The notes: generated by a model not told the origin, from the sequence alone. Shown: positions 15,856-24,249, counted from the first letter of the stretch. The stretch is DNA of 64,000 nucleotides from Chryseobacterium sp. MYb7 (GCF_002979455.1 NZ_PCOU01000021.1:1-64000), one strand, 5' to 3'. Made by a program: numbers and translations.

Positions 15856-16840
15856 TTTTGAGTTTTACAGTCCGTGGTTCTTATTGCTTTTTCTGCTGTT
15901 TATCCCACTTTTAATTAAAGATGCCGGGAAACGCAAAAGAAAAGGTATAAAAGTGCCTACCATAAAAAATATGGATCACAGCGGAGGAATCCAGGGTGTG
16001 CTTTTTTTACTGAAAATTTCAAAGTATATTATTCTTTCAGCTTTGATTATTGCGATGGCCAGACCGAGAACATTTACGGTTTCGCAGGACAGAGATGATA
16101 CAAAAGGGGTGGATATTATGTTATCTATTGACGTTTCTTTAAGTATGCTGGCCAAGGATTTAAGTCCGGACAGAATTACTGCACTTAAAGATATTGCGGT
16201 AAAATTTGTTCAGAAACGTCCCAACGACAGGATAGGAGTGGTGGCGTATGCTGCGGAAGCTTTTACAAAAGTTCCTGTCACTTCGGATCATCAGGTGGTT
16301 ATTGATGAAATTAAAAACCTGAATTCTGCAGGTCTTGAGCCGGGAACAGCTATCGGAGAAGGTCTTTCCGTAGCAGTGAATCATTTGATTAAAAGCAAAG
16401 CCAAAAGTAAAGTAGTCATCCTGATGACGGATGGAGTAAGCAATATTCAGAATGCTATTCCTCCACAGCTTGCTGCTGAACTGGCAAAGAATAATAATAT
16501 AAAAGTATATTCAATCGGAATCGGAACCAACGGTTATGCCCTGATGCCTACATCACAGGACATCTTTGGAGATCTTATCTTTACAGAAACGGAGGTTACC
16601 ATTGATGAAAATACCTTGAGAGAAATAGCACAGACTACAGGTGGCAAGTATTTCAGAGCAACCTCGAACAGCAGTCTGGAAGAAGTATACGATGAGATCA
16701 ACCAACTGGAAAAATCTGATGTGAAGGTTTCCAAGCTGTATAATTATGAAGAATATTTCAAAATATTCCTTTGGATGGCATTAGCTATGTTGGTGTTGGA
16801 TGCATTGTTGAGATGGGTGTTTTATAAAATTTTAAGCTGA
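15848..16840 (+). CDS. batA: BatA-like VWA domain membrane protein
   Basis: A 330-residue protein with two N-terminal membrane helices (about 8-22 and 55-72), a von Willebrand factor A domain with a complete MIDAS (DVSLSM near 95, TDGVSN near 195) and a C-terminal membrane helix (about 303-323). It is the classical BatA architecture, placed in the Bacteroides aerotolerance operon. It begins inside the preceding gene and shares one base with batB (TGATG), so translation is coupled. Confidence 0.92.
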   Translation: MFNFEFYSPWFLLLFLLFIPLLIKDAGKRKRKGIKVPTIKNMDHSGGIQGVLFLLKISKYIILSALIIAMARPRTFTVSQDRDDTKGVDIMLSIDVSLSMLAKDLSPDRITALKDIAVKFVQKRPNDRIGVVAYAAEAFTKVPVTSDHQVVIDEIKNLNSAGLEPGTAIGEGLSVAVNHLIKSKAKSKVVILMTDGVSNIQNAIPPQLAAELAKNNNIKVYSIGIGTNGYALMPTSQDIFGDLIFTETEVTIDENTLREIAQTTGGKYFRATSNSSLEEVYDEINQLEKSDVKVSKLYNYEEYFKIFLWMALAMLVLDALLRWVFYKILS

Positions 16841-17847
16841 TGAGTTGGTCTTTAGGAAATTATTGGTATTTATTTTTACTGTTGCTTCTGCCGCTGTTAG
16901 CTATCTTTTTGATCCGTTTTTTAAAATGGAGAAACAAGAAGAGAGAAATTTTTGCAGGCAGCCAGTTTCATGATAATTTATTTGAAAAAAGTTCGGGATT
17001 TACAAAGTTATTTCCTGCTTTATATTTATTGGGAACATTGTTTCTGATATTCTCTATTATTGATCTTCTGAATGGCTCCGAAGAGGTAAAAAGTACTCAG
17101 AAATTAAATAATGTGATCTTCATGCTGGATGTCTCCAATTCTATGAATGCGGAAGATATAGATCCAAGCCGTCTTACGGAAGCTAAGAATCTGATGCTGG
17201 CTACCATGAAGAAAATGAATAATGATAAAGTGGGTATCGTCATCTTTGCAGGAAATGCGATGTCTATCATGCCCTTAACAACGGATTATAATTCTGCAGA
17301 AACTTATATCAGTGGGATTGAAACCAATTCTATGCAGATTCAAGGGACAGATTTTCTCAAAGGAATGCAGGCTGCTGTTGAGAAATTTAAAAATGTAAGT
17401 AAAGGCTCCAGAAAAATAATTCTGCTGAGCGATGGTGAAGATAACGAAGGAAATGATAATGCCGCCATCAGATTGGCTAATAAAGAAGGAATAAGCGTTA
17501 CTTCTGTAGGAGTTGGTACTGATGAAGGTGCTCCGGTTCCGGAATATGTTTTCGGACAGCTGATGGGATATAAAACCGATGCCAATGGAGGAACAGTTAT
17601 TTCAAAAAGACAGACAGAGGCTTTAAAGAAAATGGCAGAATCTACAGACGGAACTTATATTGACGGGAATAATATCAATGAAGCTCCGGATAGAATTGTA
17701 GATGCGATGAGTAAAAAATCTGTAGGTGCTGAAACTATAGTGAAATCACAGAATGCCAATCATTATTATCAATATTTTCTAGCAGTATCTCTTCTGTTTT
17801 TCTTTTTAATTTATATTTTTAATCCTAAAAAAGATTTTAATGTATAG
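16840..17847 (+). CDS. batB: BatB-like VWA domain membrane protein
   Basis: The 335-residue protein repeats the BatA plan: two N-terminal membrane helices, a VWA domain with DVSNSM (MIDAS) near residue 96 and LSDGEDNEGN near 196, and a C-terminal helix around 308-328. It probably forms a membrane complex with BatA and the MoxR/DUF58 pair. It follows batA with a one-base overlap. About 100 nt and an internal promoter separate it from batC. Confidence 0.92.
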   Translation: MSWSLGNYWYLFLLLLLPLLAIFLIRFLKWRNKKREIFAGSQFHDNLFEKSSGFTKLFPALYLLGTLFLIFSIIDLLNGSEEVKSTQKLNNVIFMLDVSNSMNAEDIDPSRLTEAKNLMLATMKKMNNDKVGIVIFAGNAMSIMPLTTDYNSAETYISGIETNSMQIQGTDFLKGMQAAVEKFKNVSKGSRKIILLSDGEDNEGNDNAAIRLANKEGISVTSVGVGTDEGAPVPEYVFGQLMGYKTDANGGTVISKRQTEALKKMAESTDGTYIDGNNINEAPDRIVDAMSKKSVGAETIVKSQNANHYYQYFLAVSLLFFFLIYIFNPKKDFNV

Positions 17848-17932
17848 ATTTCCCTTTGTTTATAGAAGAAATTCTACAGGTACTTTAACCGATTTTAACA
17901 AATAAAACTCTGTTTCTTAACATATAAAGGAA

Positions 17933-17940
17933 TAATTTTG
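17933..17940 (+). promoter_or_regulatory. Internal -7 box before batC
   Basis: TAATTTTG, an exact TAnnTTTG match, ends 6 nt before the batC ATG at 17947, implying a leaderless internal transcript. It also covers the alternative TTG start at 17938. Confidence 0.45.
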
Positions 17941-17946
17941 CAAGTG

Positions 17947-18690
17947 ATGAATACTAAAATCATATTTTTATCGTTTATTGTTGCCATTTCGTTCTCAGGC
18001 ATTTTGTTTGGGCAGGAAAGCTATAAGAATTTAGTTCATGAAGGTAATCAGAAATTTGACGGTAAAGATTATGACGGAGCCTCCTCAAAATACATGGAAG
18101 CGATAAAATCTAATGATAAAGATTTTACCGCTCACTACAATATGGGGAATGCACTATATAAAAGTAAAAAATATGAAGAGGCAAAGGCTGAGTTTGAAAA
18201 AGCTGAAAAACTTTCACAAACCCTTCCTGATAAAACGGCCGCTTATCATAACTTAGGAAATGCTTATATGCAAATGAATCAGCCGGAAAAAGCAGCTGAT
18301 TATTATAAAAAAGCGTTGAAGCAGGATCCCTATAGTGAGGTAACCAGAAAAAACTATGAGATTGCCAAACTGAAAGAAAAAGAAAAACAACAGCAAAAAA
18401 ACGAACAAAATAACTCAGGAAAAGGTGGCGGCGGAAATGATCAGAACAAAGGTGATGATCAGAAAGGCGACAAAGACAAAAAGCAGGATCAAGGTAACGG
18501 CCCACAAAATGAGGGCAAAAGTGACCAGGGTGATAATCCTAAGCAGAATCAAAATAATGAAGGCAAAATGCCGAAGAATCTTGAAAATGCGATCTTAGAT
18601 AAAATAAACGAGAAAGAAAAAGAAACCGCCAGAAGAATTTTAAATAAAAATTCTTATTCGATGCCTGAAAGCAACGAGAAAGATTGGTGA
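17947..18690 (+). CDS. batC: BatC-like TPR protein
   Basis: A 247-residue protein with a signal peptide (MNTKIIFLSFIVAISFSGIL), about three tetratricopeptide repeats at roughly residues 25-140 (AHYNMGNALYKSKKYEEAKA is typical), then a highly charged, low-complexity Gln/Asn/Gly/Lys-rich tail and a short conserved C-terminus. TPR proteins in bat operons are periplasmic partners of BatA/BatB. I reject the TTG start at 17938 because it is part of a -7 box. The last base overlaps batD. Confidence 0.88.
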   Translation: MNTKIIFLSFIVAISFSGILFGQESYKNLVHEGNQKFDGKDYDGASSKYMEAIKSNDKDFTAHYNMGNALYKSKKYEEAKAEFEKAEKLSQTLPDKTAAYHNLGNAYMQMNQPEKAADYYKKALKQDPYSEVTRKNYEIAKLKEKEKQQQKNEQNNSGKGGGGNDQNKGDDQKGDKDKKQDQGNGPQNEGKSDQGDNPKQNQNNEGKMPKNLENAILDKINEKEKETARRILNKNSYSMPESNEKDW

Positions 18691-20429
18691 TGCAGCACAA
18701 ATTGATTTACATATTGCTTACCCTAGCATCCGTAATTACTTACGGACAGGTAAATCTTACTTTGGATGCTGATAAATCCGAGTATGCCGGGAAAGATATT
18801 GTAAATCTTACTATTGTTCTTGAACTGAACGGAACCGACCTTGTACAGCAGACAGGTTTCCAGCTTCCGGATCTTTCAAAATTTAATATTATAGGAAGTG
18901 GATCTGTTACCAACACCGTGATTGATCCCGCTACCAATACTTTAATTACCCAAAAAGTCTCCAGAATTGCCCTTGAACCTAAGAAAAAAGGGAAAATAAA
19001 AATTGGTTCAGTTCTGGTTACTGTCAACAATAAAATTTACAAAACAGAACCTTTTGATGTCAATATCCGTGATATTGTAGACAGAAGATCACTCGCTGCC
19101 AACACATCCGGTGATGTTTATCTGAATATGGAGATTGATGATCGTGATGTTTATCAGGACCAGCCTACTATTGCTGTTTTAAGGGTTTATTCAAGAAGTA
19201 TGGATAATCTTAGAAAAGTAAAGAATATTCACCTTCCTGAGCAGGATAATATCAATGTACATCCTATCAATTTTGATAAATCTGAAATAGATCCGTCCGG
19301 ATATGGAAATATGCCTTCGCAGGTATTGGCGATGTTCATGGTATTTCCAAATGAAGCAGGGTATGTGGAAGTTCCGGGAGTATCTGCTTCTGTAAGTACT
19401 TATTCAAATAAAACCAAAATTGTTTCCAATAAAGTAAAAATCAATGTAAGAAAACTGCCGGAAGGTGCTCCGGAATACTTTAAAAATGCCGTTGGAAATT
19501 TCAATGTAAACGTATATAACGCTTCCAAAGAAAAACCGGAAGCAAAAAAACCTTTGAATGTGGTAGTGAAAGTTTCAGGAGAAGGTAACTTACCGAATAT
19601 GGAACTTCCTAAAATTGCGGCCTCTCCGGACTATGAAGTTTTTGCTCCGAAAATCACAGCAAAGGTTTCTCCGGGAACCACAGGAATGAAAGGTGAAATT
19701 CTGGCTAATTATGTGATTATTCCAAATAAATCTGGGGCAATTTCCATTAAAACAGAACAGTTTGCTTTCTTTGATCCTGAAAACAAAGAATATGTAGATC
19801 TGGGACAAAAAACACTGAATTTGAACGCTTTTTCTCATGATCAGATCCTGGAAGCCCGTTCTACTGTTGAAAAGGTAAATGAGTATACCAATAACCTTCT
19901 GGAGACGGTAAATACTCCTGTTTTAAAGACCACTTCCTTTAAAGTAAAAGAAAAAAGCAAATTCCACTGGAGTATCCTTTTAACTAATATTGCCATTCTG
20001 GTAAGTTTGTTTATTGCTTATTTATTATTTAAAAATTGGCAAAAAAAACGTACATTAGTTAGGGAAACTGTACCGGCAAAACCCTTAGGTTCAGTGGCTG
20101 AAACAGAAAAAGAAATCAGAGAATTACTGAAAACGGATATCAATGATTATTTCGGATATCTGGAAAATCTTAAAGATAACGAAGAGTATGAAAAGTTCTT
20201 TGCAACACTGGAAGAATTGGATCAGGAGGTGAGGAGTCAGTATTTCCAGGGTTCTGCTGCGGAGTTTAAGACTTTTCTTGAAAAACATAAAGGATCTTCA
20301 TTGGCAGAAGAATATGGCAAATTGCAACAGAAAGTTCAGATGGAAAAATACAATCCTGTAAAATCTACTGATGCTCTTGAAGAACTTTTGAAAACAATTG
20401 TTAATTTATATTCACAAATTAGCAAATAA
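18690..20429 (+). CDS. batD: BatD family protein
   Basis: The 579-residue protein has a signal peptide (MQHKLIYILLTLASVITYGQ), a long beta-sandwich periplasmic region (about 20-415) typical of BatD/oxygen-tolerance proteins, one membrane helix (about 427-447) and a C-terminal cytoplasmic helical region. It closes the moxR-bat operon. The start ATG overlaps the batC stop by one base (TGATG), so the TTG/GTG codons just before it are not used. Confidence 0.9.
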   Translation: MQHKLIYILLTLASVITYGQVNLTLDADKSEYAGKDIVNLTIVLELNGTDLVQQTGFQLPDLSKFNIIGSGSVTNTVIDPATNTLITQKVSRIALEPKKKGKIKIGSVLVTVNNKIYKTEPFDVNIRDIVDRRSLAANTSGDVYLNMEIDDRDVYQDQPTIAVLRVYSRSMDNLRKVKNIHLPEQDNINVHPINFDKSEIDPSGYGNMPSQVLAMFMVFPNEAGYVEVPGVSASVSTYSNKTKIVSNKVKINVRKLPEGAPEYFKNAVGNFNVNVYNASKEKPEAKKPLNVVVKVSGEGNLPNMELPKIAASPDYEVFAPKITAKVSPGTTGMKGEILANYVIIPNKSGAISIKTEQFAFFDPENKEYVDLGQKTLNLNAFSHDQILEARSTVEKVNEYTNNLLETVNTPVLKTTSFKVKEKSKFHWSILLTNIAILVSLFIAYLLFKNWQKKRTLVRETVPAKPLGSVAETEKEIRELLKTDINDYFGYLENLKDNEEYEKFFATLEELDQEVRSQYFQGSAAEFKTFLEKHKGSSLAEEYGKLQQKVQMEKYNPVKSTDALEELLKTIVNLYSQISK

Positions 20430-20443
20430 TCAGTTTATTTTCA

Positions 20444-20451
20444 TATTTTTG
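20444..20451 (+). promoter_or_regulatory. -7 box of marC-like gene
   Basis: TATTTTTG is an exact TAnnTTTG match, 22 nt before the ATG at 20474. Confidence 0.45.
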
Positions 20452-20473
20452 CGAAATTTTTAATTACAAAGAG

Positions 20474-21076
20474 ATGGAAATTTTTGATGGTTTCTCTATT
20501 AAAGAGATCGTTACCAGCTTCATGGTTCTTTTCGCCGTTATTGATATTGTCGGCTCAGTTCCTATTATAGTAAGCCTTCAGCAGAAATTTGGAAAGATTG
20601 AAGCAGGAAAAGCAGCAATCACAGCTGGTGCTATTATGATTGTTTTTCTATTCGTAGGAAATAAGATCCTTAAGCTTATTGGAGTAGATGTCAATTCCTT
20701 CGCTATTGCCGGAGCTTTTGTGATTTTTGTCATAGCCTTGGAGATGATTTTAGGAATTGAAATTAATAAAACAACAGAAGCAAAGGCTGCATCTATTGTA
20801 CCCATCGCATTTCCCTTGGTTGCAGGAGCTGGAACATTAACAACTGCACTATCTCTTAGAGCTGAATTTCATGATATTAATATTATCTTCGGAATAGTTC
20901 TTAATACAATTTTCGTATATTTGGTGCTGAAATCGGCGAAATGGCTGGAAAGGAAAATTGGAGATGCTACTTTGATGATCCTGCAGAAAGTTTTCGGAAT
21001 CATCCTTTTGGCAATTTCAATTAAATTATTCACCGCAAATTTTGCCCAGTTGGTGCAGAATTATATTAATTTTTAA
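20474..21076 (+). CDS. MarC family integral membrane protein
   Basis: A 200-residue protein with six hydrophobic segments and the MarC/UPF0056 motifs 'FAVIDIVGSVPI' near residue 20 and 'PLVAGAGTLTTAL' near 113. The family is widespread. The original multiple-antibiotic-resistance link is not supported for E. coli MarC, and the transported substrate is unknown. It is followed after 5 nt by a small membrane protein gene, so the two are probably co-transcribed. Confidence 0.9.
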   Translation: MEIFDGFSIKEIVTSFMVLFAVIDIVGSVPIIVSLQQKFGKIEAGKAAITAGAIMIVFLFVGNKILKLIGVDVNSFAIAGAFVIFVIALEMILGIEINKTTEAKAASIVPIAFPLVAGAGTLTTALSLRAEFHDINIIFGIVLNTIFVYLVLKSAKWLERKIGDATLMILQKVFGIILLAISIKLFTANFAQLVQNYINF

Positions 21077-21081
21077 GAGTC

Positions 21082-21282
21082 ATGAAGAAGTTTTATAAAG
21101 TATTTTTAGTACTATTTATTGTATTTATCGCCATCAATCTTTATGCTATCAACTGGCAAGCAACAGATATCTTAGGAGATGAAGATAACATTAGATTTGC
21201 ATTTTCAGCTGGTGCTGCTGCAATAGGTCTTATCTTACTTTTCGTAATGGATACCTGGAGTAGAATCGGTGTAAAGAAATAA
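21082..21282 (+). CDS. Small membrane protein, unknown function
   Basis: The 66-residue protein has two predicted membrane helices (about 6-24 and 41-58) joined by NWQATDILGDEDNIRFAFSA, and a short basic tail. It begins 6 nt after the marC-like stop, with a terminator just after its own stop, so it is probably the second gene of a two-gene operon. I do not recognise a named family. Confidence 0.75.
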   Translation: MKKFYKVFLVLFIVFIAINLYAINWQATDILGDEDNIRFAFSAGAAAIGLILLFVMDTWSRIGVKK

Positions 21283-21308
21283 ATTGAATATTTCATTATA
21301 GATATAAG

Positions 21309-21337
21309 CCTCTTTCATTTTGAAGGAGGTTTTTGTT
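21309..21337 (+). terminator. Intrinsic terminator after the marC operon
   Basis: CCTCTTTCA and TGAAGGAGG pair (one G-U) around a TTT loop, followed by a T run. Confidence 0.75.
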
Positions 21338-21367
21338 TTTTAGGTGGTAGAGATTAGGGGATAGGAA

Positions 21368-21391
21368 TTATGAATTATGAATTATGAATTG
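21368..21391. repeat. Octameric ATTATGAA tandem repeat
   Basis: Three consecutive copies of ATTATGAA. Related AATTATGAATTAT stretches occur at about 4646-4680 and 61588-61622, so this is a dispersed low-complexity intergenic motif. Confidence 0.6.
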
Positions 21392-21420
21392 TGTACTGTC
21401 ATTAAATACAATATTGGATT

Positions 21421-21567
21421 TTCTATTCAATAGTAACGGGCTTTAGTCCGTTTAAAATAAGGTATGAATTTCTATTGGATTTAGCCAAAACCTATTTTAC
21501 AAAGCAATGTTCACAAAGTTTTATAAATAGCATTGAAATCGCTCGCAAGGGCGTTTCACTCAGCAAA
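21421..21567. repeat. Dispersed CTTTAGCC repeat, copy 1
   Basis: The unit begins TTCAATAGTAACGGGCTTTA, contains a second 'TTGGATTTAGCCAAAACC' block about 55 nt later, and ends GGGCGTTTCACTCAGCAAA. The same order of blocks recurs at 21607-21750. The rest of the 540-nt gap between 21283 and 21822 holds only these two copies, a terminator and short AT repeats. No gene is visible. Confidence 0.75.
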
Positions 21568-21606
21568 TATTAATATGTAAGATATATCTGTAGCTTTTTT
21601 GAAAAT

Positions 21607-21750
21607 CAATTCAATAGGGATGGGCTTTAGCCCTTTCAAACAAAAAAGATACGAGTTCCATTGGCTTTAGCCAAAACTTATTCGCAATACTCACAAAGGT
21701 TTTTTATGAGTGGTCGTAAATTCGTTCACAATGGCGTTTCACTCAGCAAA
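21607..21750. repeat. Dispersed CTTTAGCC repeat, copy 2
   Basis: A tandem second copy: AATTCAATAGGGATGGGCTT, then TTGGCTTTAGCCAAAACTTA, then GGCGTTTCACTCAGCAAA. The internal GGGCTTTAGCCC and TTGGCTTTAGCCAA blocks are palindromes. Pieces also occur at 47037, 52190-52350 and 61556. Confidence 0.75.
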
Positions 21751-21822
21751 GAAAAATATGCGCGAACATCTATGAAAATCTGCGCAATCTGTGGTTTAAT
21801 TAATAAGTAAAAACAATATAAT

Positions 21823-22791
21823 TTAAGAAACAACCAGGTTTTTCAATATCGCTTCAGATTTCAGCTCCGTTTCTCTCCACTCTTTTTCCGGATTGCTTTG
21901 AGCGGTTATTCCACCTCCTACAAACACATGCACAGAATCTTTGTAAAGTCTTGCACAACGTAAATTCACAAAATATAAAATGCTGTCTTCGGTTTCTACC
22001 TTAATATAACCAGCATAAAATTCGCGGGGGAATTTCTCATACTTACGGATATTCTCATTGCAGAAATCTTTTGGAATACCACAAACAGCTGGAGTAGGGT
22101 GTAAATCCTGAATGATTCTGTCCAGATCTTCCGGTTGAATAGTCGTTTTAAAATCTGTGCGCAAATGCTTTATATTGCCTGAAATATGATCATAGGTTTC
22201 TGACTGATCTATGGAATCAGAATAGTTTTTAAGAATATCCTGGATATAATTGGTAACGGGCTTCTGTTCTTCAATTTCTTTTTCAGACCACTCCTCAGAT
22301 ACAGGAAGAGTTCCGGCAAGAGCCATCGTTTCAAACTCGTGAGTTGATTTATTAAACTTTCCCAGAACTTCGGAGAAAGCTCCCATCCATGCATTTTGAC
22401 CATCATTAAACAGATATCTGAAAGCATTTGGATAAGATTTACACAGGTTTTTAAAACTCTCTCTATAATTGATTGTATTAAAATCTGTAAAGATTTTCCT
22501 TCTCGAATAAACAAGCTTTGGCAGATTATTTTCTTTGATTACTTCAATGACCTTCTGTAACGTATTGCAATATTCTTCTTTGGTTTCAGCGGGAGAGTCT
22601 GTGGTGTCATCATTCAGTGTTTCACTGGTGATCAGAGCATGGTCAAATTCAGTGGGATTTATTTCAAAAATATCTCCGTTGAAACTTATTTGATCTAAGC
22701 CGTTATAAGAAAAAAGATTGACTGCATTTTTTATGCTTTTTTGATCTGCAGACAGTAATTTTTCGTTGAAAGGAAGTTTGAAATAAATCAT
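21823..22791 (-). CDS. Isochorismate synthase / chorismate-binding enzyme
   Basis: The 322-residue protein matches the catalytic half of MenF/EntC-type enzymes. Visible signatures are ALAGTLP near residue 157, DLHPTPAVCGIP near 230, and the C-terminal FVGGGITAQSNPEKEWRETE with the metal-binding glutamates. It converts chorismate to isochorismate, the entry point to menaquinone or siderophores. The neighbouring DHNA-CoA-type thioesterase argues for menaquinone. The protein is shorter than E. coli MenF (about 430 residues), as is common in this phylum. Confidence 0.85.
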   Translation of the reverse strand: MIYFKLPFNEKLLSADQKSIKNAVNLFSYNGLDQISFNGDIFEINPTEFDHALITSETLNDDTTDSPAETKEEYCNTLQKVIEVIKENNLPKLVYSRRKIFTDFNTINYRESFKNLCKSYPNAFRYLFNDGQNAWMGAFSEVLGKFNKSTHEFETMALAGTLPVSEEWSEKEIEEQKPVTNYIQDILKNYSDSIDQSETYDHISGNIKHLRTDFKTTIQPEDLDRIIQDLHPTPAVCGIPKDFCNENIRKYEKFPREFYAGYIKVETEDSILYFVNLRCARLYKDSVHVFVGGGITAQSNPEKEWRETELKSEAILKNLVVS

Positions 22792-22901
22792 GAGTTATGA
22801 AGGAATTTTGAAAATCATCACCAGAAATATAAGGCTTAATTTCGGGTACAATTTTCCTTTCTACAAAGGTATTATTAGTCTTAAAGATGTCAAAATAAAA
22901 A

Positions 22902-22924
22902 GAGCTTAAATTTACTTTAAGCTC
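22902..22924 (-). terminator. Intrinsic terminator after the thioesterase gene
   Basis: GAGCTTAAA/TTTAAGCTC form a 9-bp stem with a 5-nt loop. On the minus strand TTTTTATTTT follows. Confidence 0.75.
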
Positions 22925-22946
22925 CTGATTTTTTATGTTGTGTAAC

Positions 22947-23375
22947 TTATCTGTTGATGATATTATTCGTCATTGTCGTATGATTGATCAAAACTCCTTT
23001 TTCATCACGGATTTCAATTTCTGATACATGCATTGTTTTTCCTTTTCTGATAAAACGAGCCGTAGCAGTAACAATTCCGTCCTTTTTGCTTCTTAAATGG
23101 TTCGAATTGATATTGGTTCCCACTCCGTAATACTTTTCTCCATCAATAAAGATATTAGACAGGCTTGACCCTAACGTTTCAGCCAGAACACAGCTTGCTC
23201 CTCCATGCATAATCCCAAACGGCTGATGAGTTCTTGGAAGAACAGGCATTGTTGCGGTAAGGGTTTCATTTTCGAGATCAATATCTATGAATTTTATTTC
23301 AAGAGTTTTGGCAAGTGTTACATCTCCCCAGTTATTGATGAATGCTAATATTTCTTCTTTTGTCTGACCTTTCAT
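22947..23375 (-). CDS. menI: Hotdog-fold thioesterase, probably 1,4-dihydroxy-2-naphthoyl-CoA hydrolase
   Basis: A 142-residue hotdog-fold protein with HQPFGIMHGGASCVLAETLG (residues 50-69), the active-site HGGAS/AET pattern of the PaaI/MenI group, and GVGTNINSNHLRSKKDG further on. This sub-family hydrolyses DHNA-CoA in menaquinone synthesis. The next gene on the same strand is an isochorismate synthase, which supports the menaquinone assignment. A terminator separates the two, so they are not necessarily co-transcribed. Other acyl-CoA substrates cannot be excluded. Confidence 0.8.
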   Translation of the reverse strand: MKGQTKEEILAFINNWGDVTLAKTLEIKFIDIDLENETLTATMPVLPRTHQPFGIMHGGASCVLAETLGSSLSNIFIDGEKYYGVGTNINSNHLRSKKDGIVTATARFIRKGKTMHVSEIEIRDEKGVLINHTTMTNNIINR

Positions 23376-23407
23376 TTTTTATAATTGATAAATGATGATT
23401 AATTTTG

Positions 23408-23436
23408 CTTCTAGCTTCTAGCTTCTAGCTTCTAGC
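23408..23436. repeat. Heptameric CTTCTAG tandem repeat
   Basis: Four copies of GCTTCTA overlap the 3' end of the acyltransferase gene and supply its last codons (ELEARS). The repeat belongs to the CTTCYAR family also seen near 5421, 38580, 39371-39466, 52413 and 57350. Confidence 0.65.
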
Positions 23437-24014
23437 TCTGTTCCCATAATATTAGGATTCCAGTTTTCCGGAACTTTAGGGGTAATGTCATTTTTGATAT
23501 AATACTCCTGAATTTCCTGCATGATTTCTGAAAAAGGAACGGAAGCTATTCTTTCGTAAGGAATAGTATAGCCCAGATAAACAATATTTCTTTTAAAATC
23601 ACCTGCTGCCAGTACGATAGGAACTTTTGCTGCGAGTGCCATGTGGTAAAATCCTTTTCTCCATTTCGGAACCCAGCTTCTGGTGCCTTCCGGAGTAATA
23701 ACAAGGCTGAAATCCTCTTTTGCAAACTGGTTGGCTACAAAATTTACCAGATCATTTTTCTGGCTTCTGTCGATACCAATACCTCCGAGACCTTTTACAA
23801 GGCTTCCGTACCATGCTTTGGTATGAGCATCTTTAATGATGATTTTCAAAGGTTTTTCCAGTGACCAATAGGCGAAATTTCCTAAAATGTACTCCATATT
23901 ATGGGTATGCGGTGCTACCACAAGGATACACCTGTTCAGGTTGTTGACATCGCCCTGTAGAACGACTTTCCAGCCTAATACTTTTAACATTGCTTTGCCT
24001 ATCAGTTTTTTCAT
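23418..24014 (-). CDS. 1-acyl-sn-glycerol-3-phosphate acyltransferase-like protein (PlsC family)
   Basis: The 198-residue protein carries the acyltransferase block I as APHTHNMEY (around 34-42), where the usual H(X)4D is H(X)4E, and block III as PEGTRSWVPKWRKGFY (about 108-123). It should transfer acyl groups to a glycerolipid precursor at the cytoplasmic membrane face. The C-terminal residues ELEARS derive from a heptameric intergenic repeat, so the original stop may have been elsewhere. Confidence 0.82.
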   Translation of the reverse strand: MKKLIGKAMLKVLGWKVVLQGDVNNLNRCILVVAPHTHNMEYILGNFAYWSLEKPLKIIIKDAHTKAWYGSLVKGLGGIGIDRSQKNDLVNFVANQFAKEDFSLVITPEGTRSWVPKWRKGFYHMALAAKVPIVLAAGDFKRNIVYLGYTIPYERIASVPFSEIMQEIQEYYIKNDITPKVPENWNPNIMGTELEARS

Positions 24015-24038
24015 AGATTTCTTGGATTAAAAACAAAA

Positions 24039-24067
24039 AAAGTATAACCAAACTTTGGTTATACTTT
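24039..24067 (-). terminator. Intrinsic terminator of the small peptide transcript
   Basis: AAAGTATAACCAAA and TTTGGTTATACTTT are perfect 14-nt complements around one base. On the minus strand a run of seven T follows, making it a strong terminator for the short unit starting near 24196. Confidence 0.85.
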
Positions 24068-24093
24068 ACAAATATATTGAAATATTATCGCTC

Positions 24094-24156
24094 TTAAAAC
24101 AAACCGCTAATTAAATCTACGATTTTCATTACGAATTCCATTGCAAATTGTATCAT
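24094..24156 (-). CDS. 20-residue amphipathic peptide (putative small gene)
   Basis: The ORF encodes MIQFAMEFVMKIVDLISGLF and ends with TAA 27 nt before a strong intrinsic terminator. The polar residues Q3, E7, K11, D14 and S17 recur every three to four positions, so a helix would show one narrow polar stripe and a broad hydrophobic face. A near-consensus -7 box (TAATTTCG, 24210-24203) lies about 46 nt upstream. The unit could produce a membrane-active peptide, a type I toxin-like peptide, or be a small RNA whose ORF is incidental. I know of no named family. The length and design recall phenol-soluble modulins by analogy only. Confidence 0.45.
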   Translation of the reverse strand: MIQFAMEFVMKIVDLISGLF

Positions 24157-24202
24157 GATAAGGATGTGTTTTTGGTTGGTTGGTTATTAAATTTTAGCTT
24201 TA

Positions 24203-24210
24203 CGAAATTA
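24203..24210 (-). promoter_or_regulatory. Candidate -7 box of the small peptide unit
   Basis: TAATTTCG on the minus strand differs from TAnnTTTG by one base. A start about 6 nt downstream would give a transcript of roughly 155 nt ending at the hairpin. Confidence 0.3.
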
Positions 24211-24249
24211 AACCTTTTTTTTTACATAAGAAACTAAATAAGGCTTTAT

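Noticed and set aside
23408..23436. CRISPR-like short repeats
   Set aside because: The unit is 7 nt with no spacers, and no cas genes are present. It is a simple tandem repeat.
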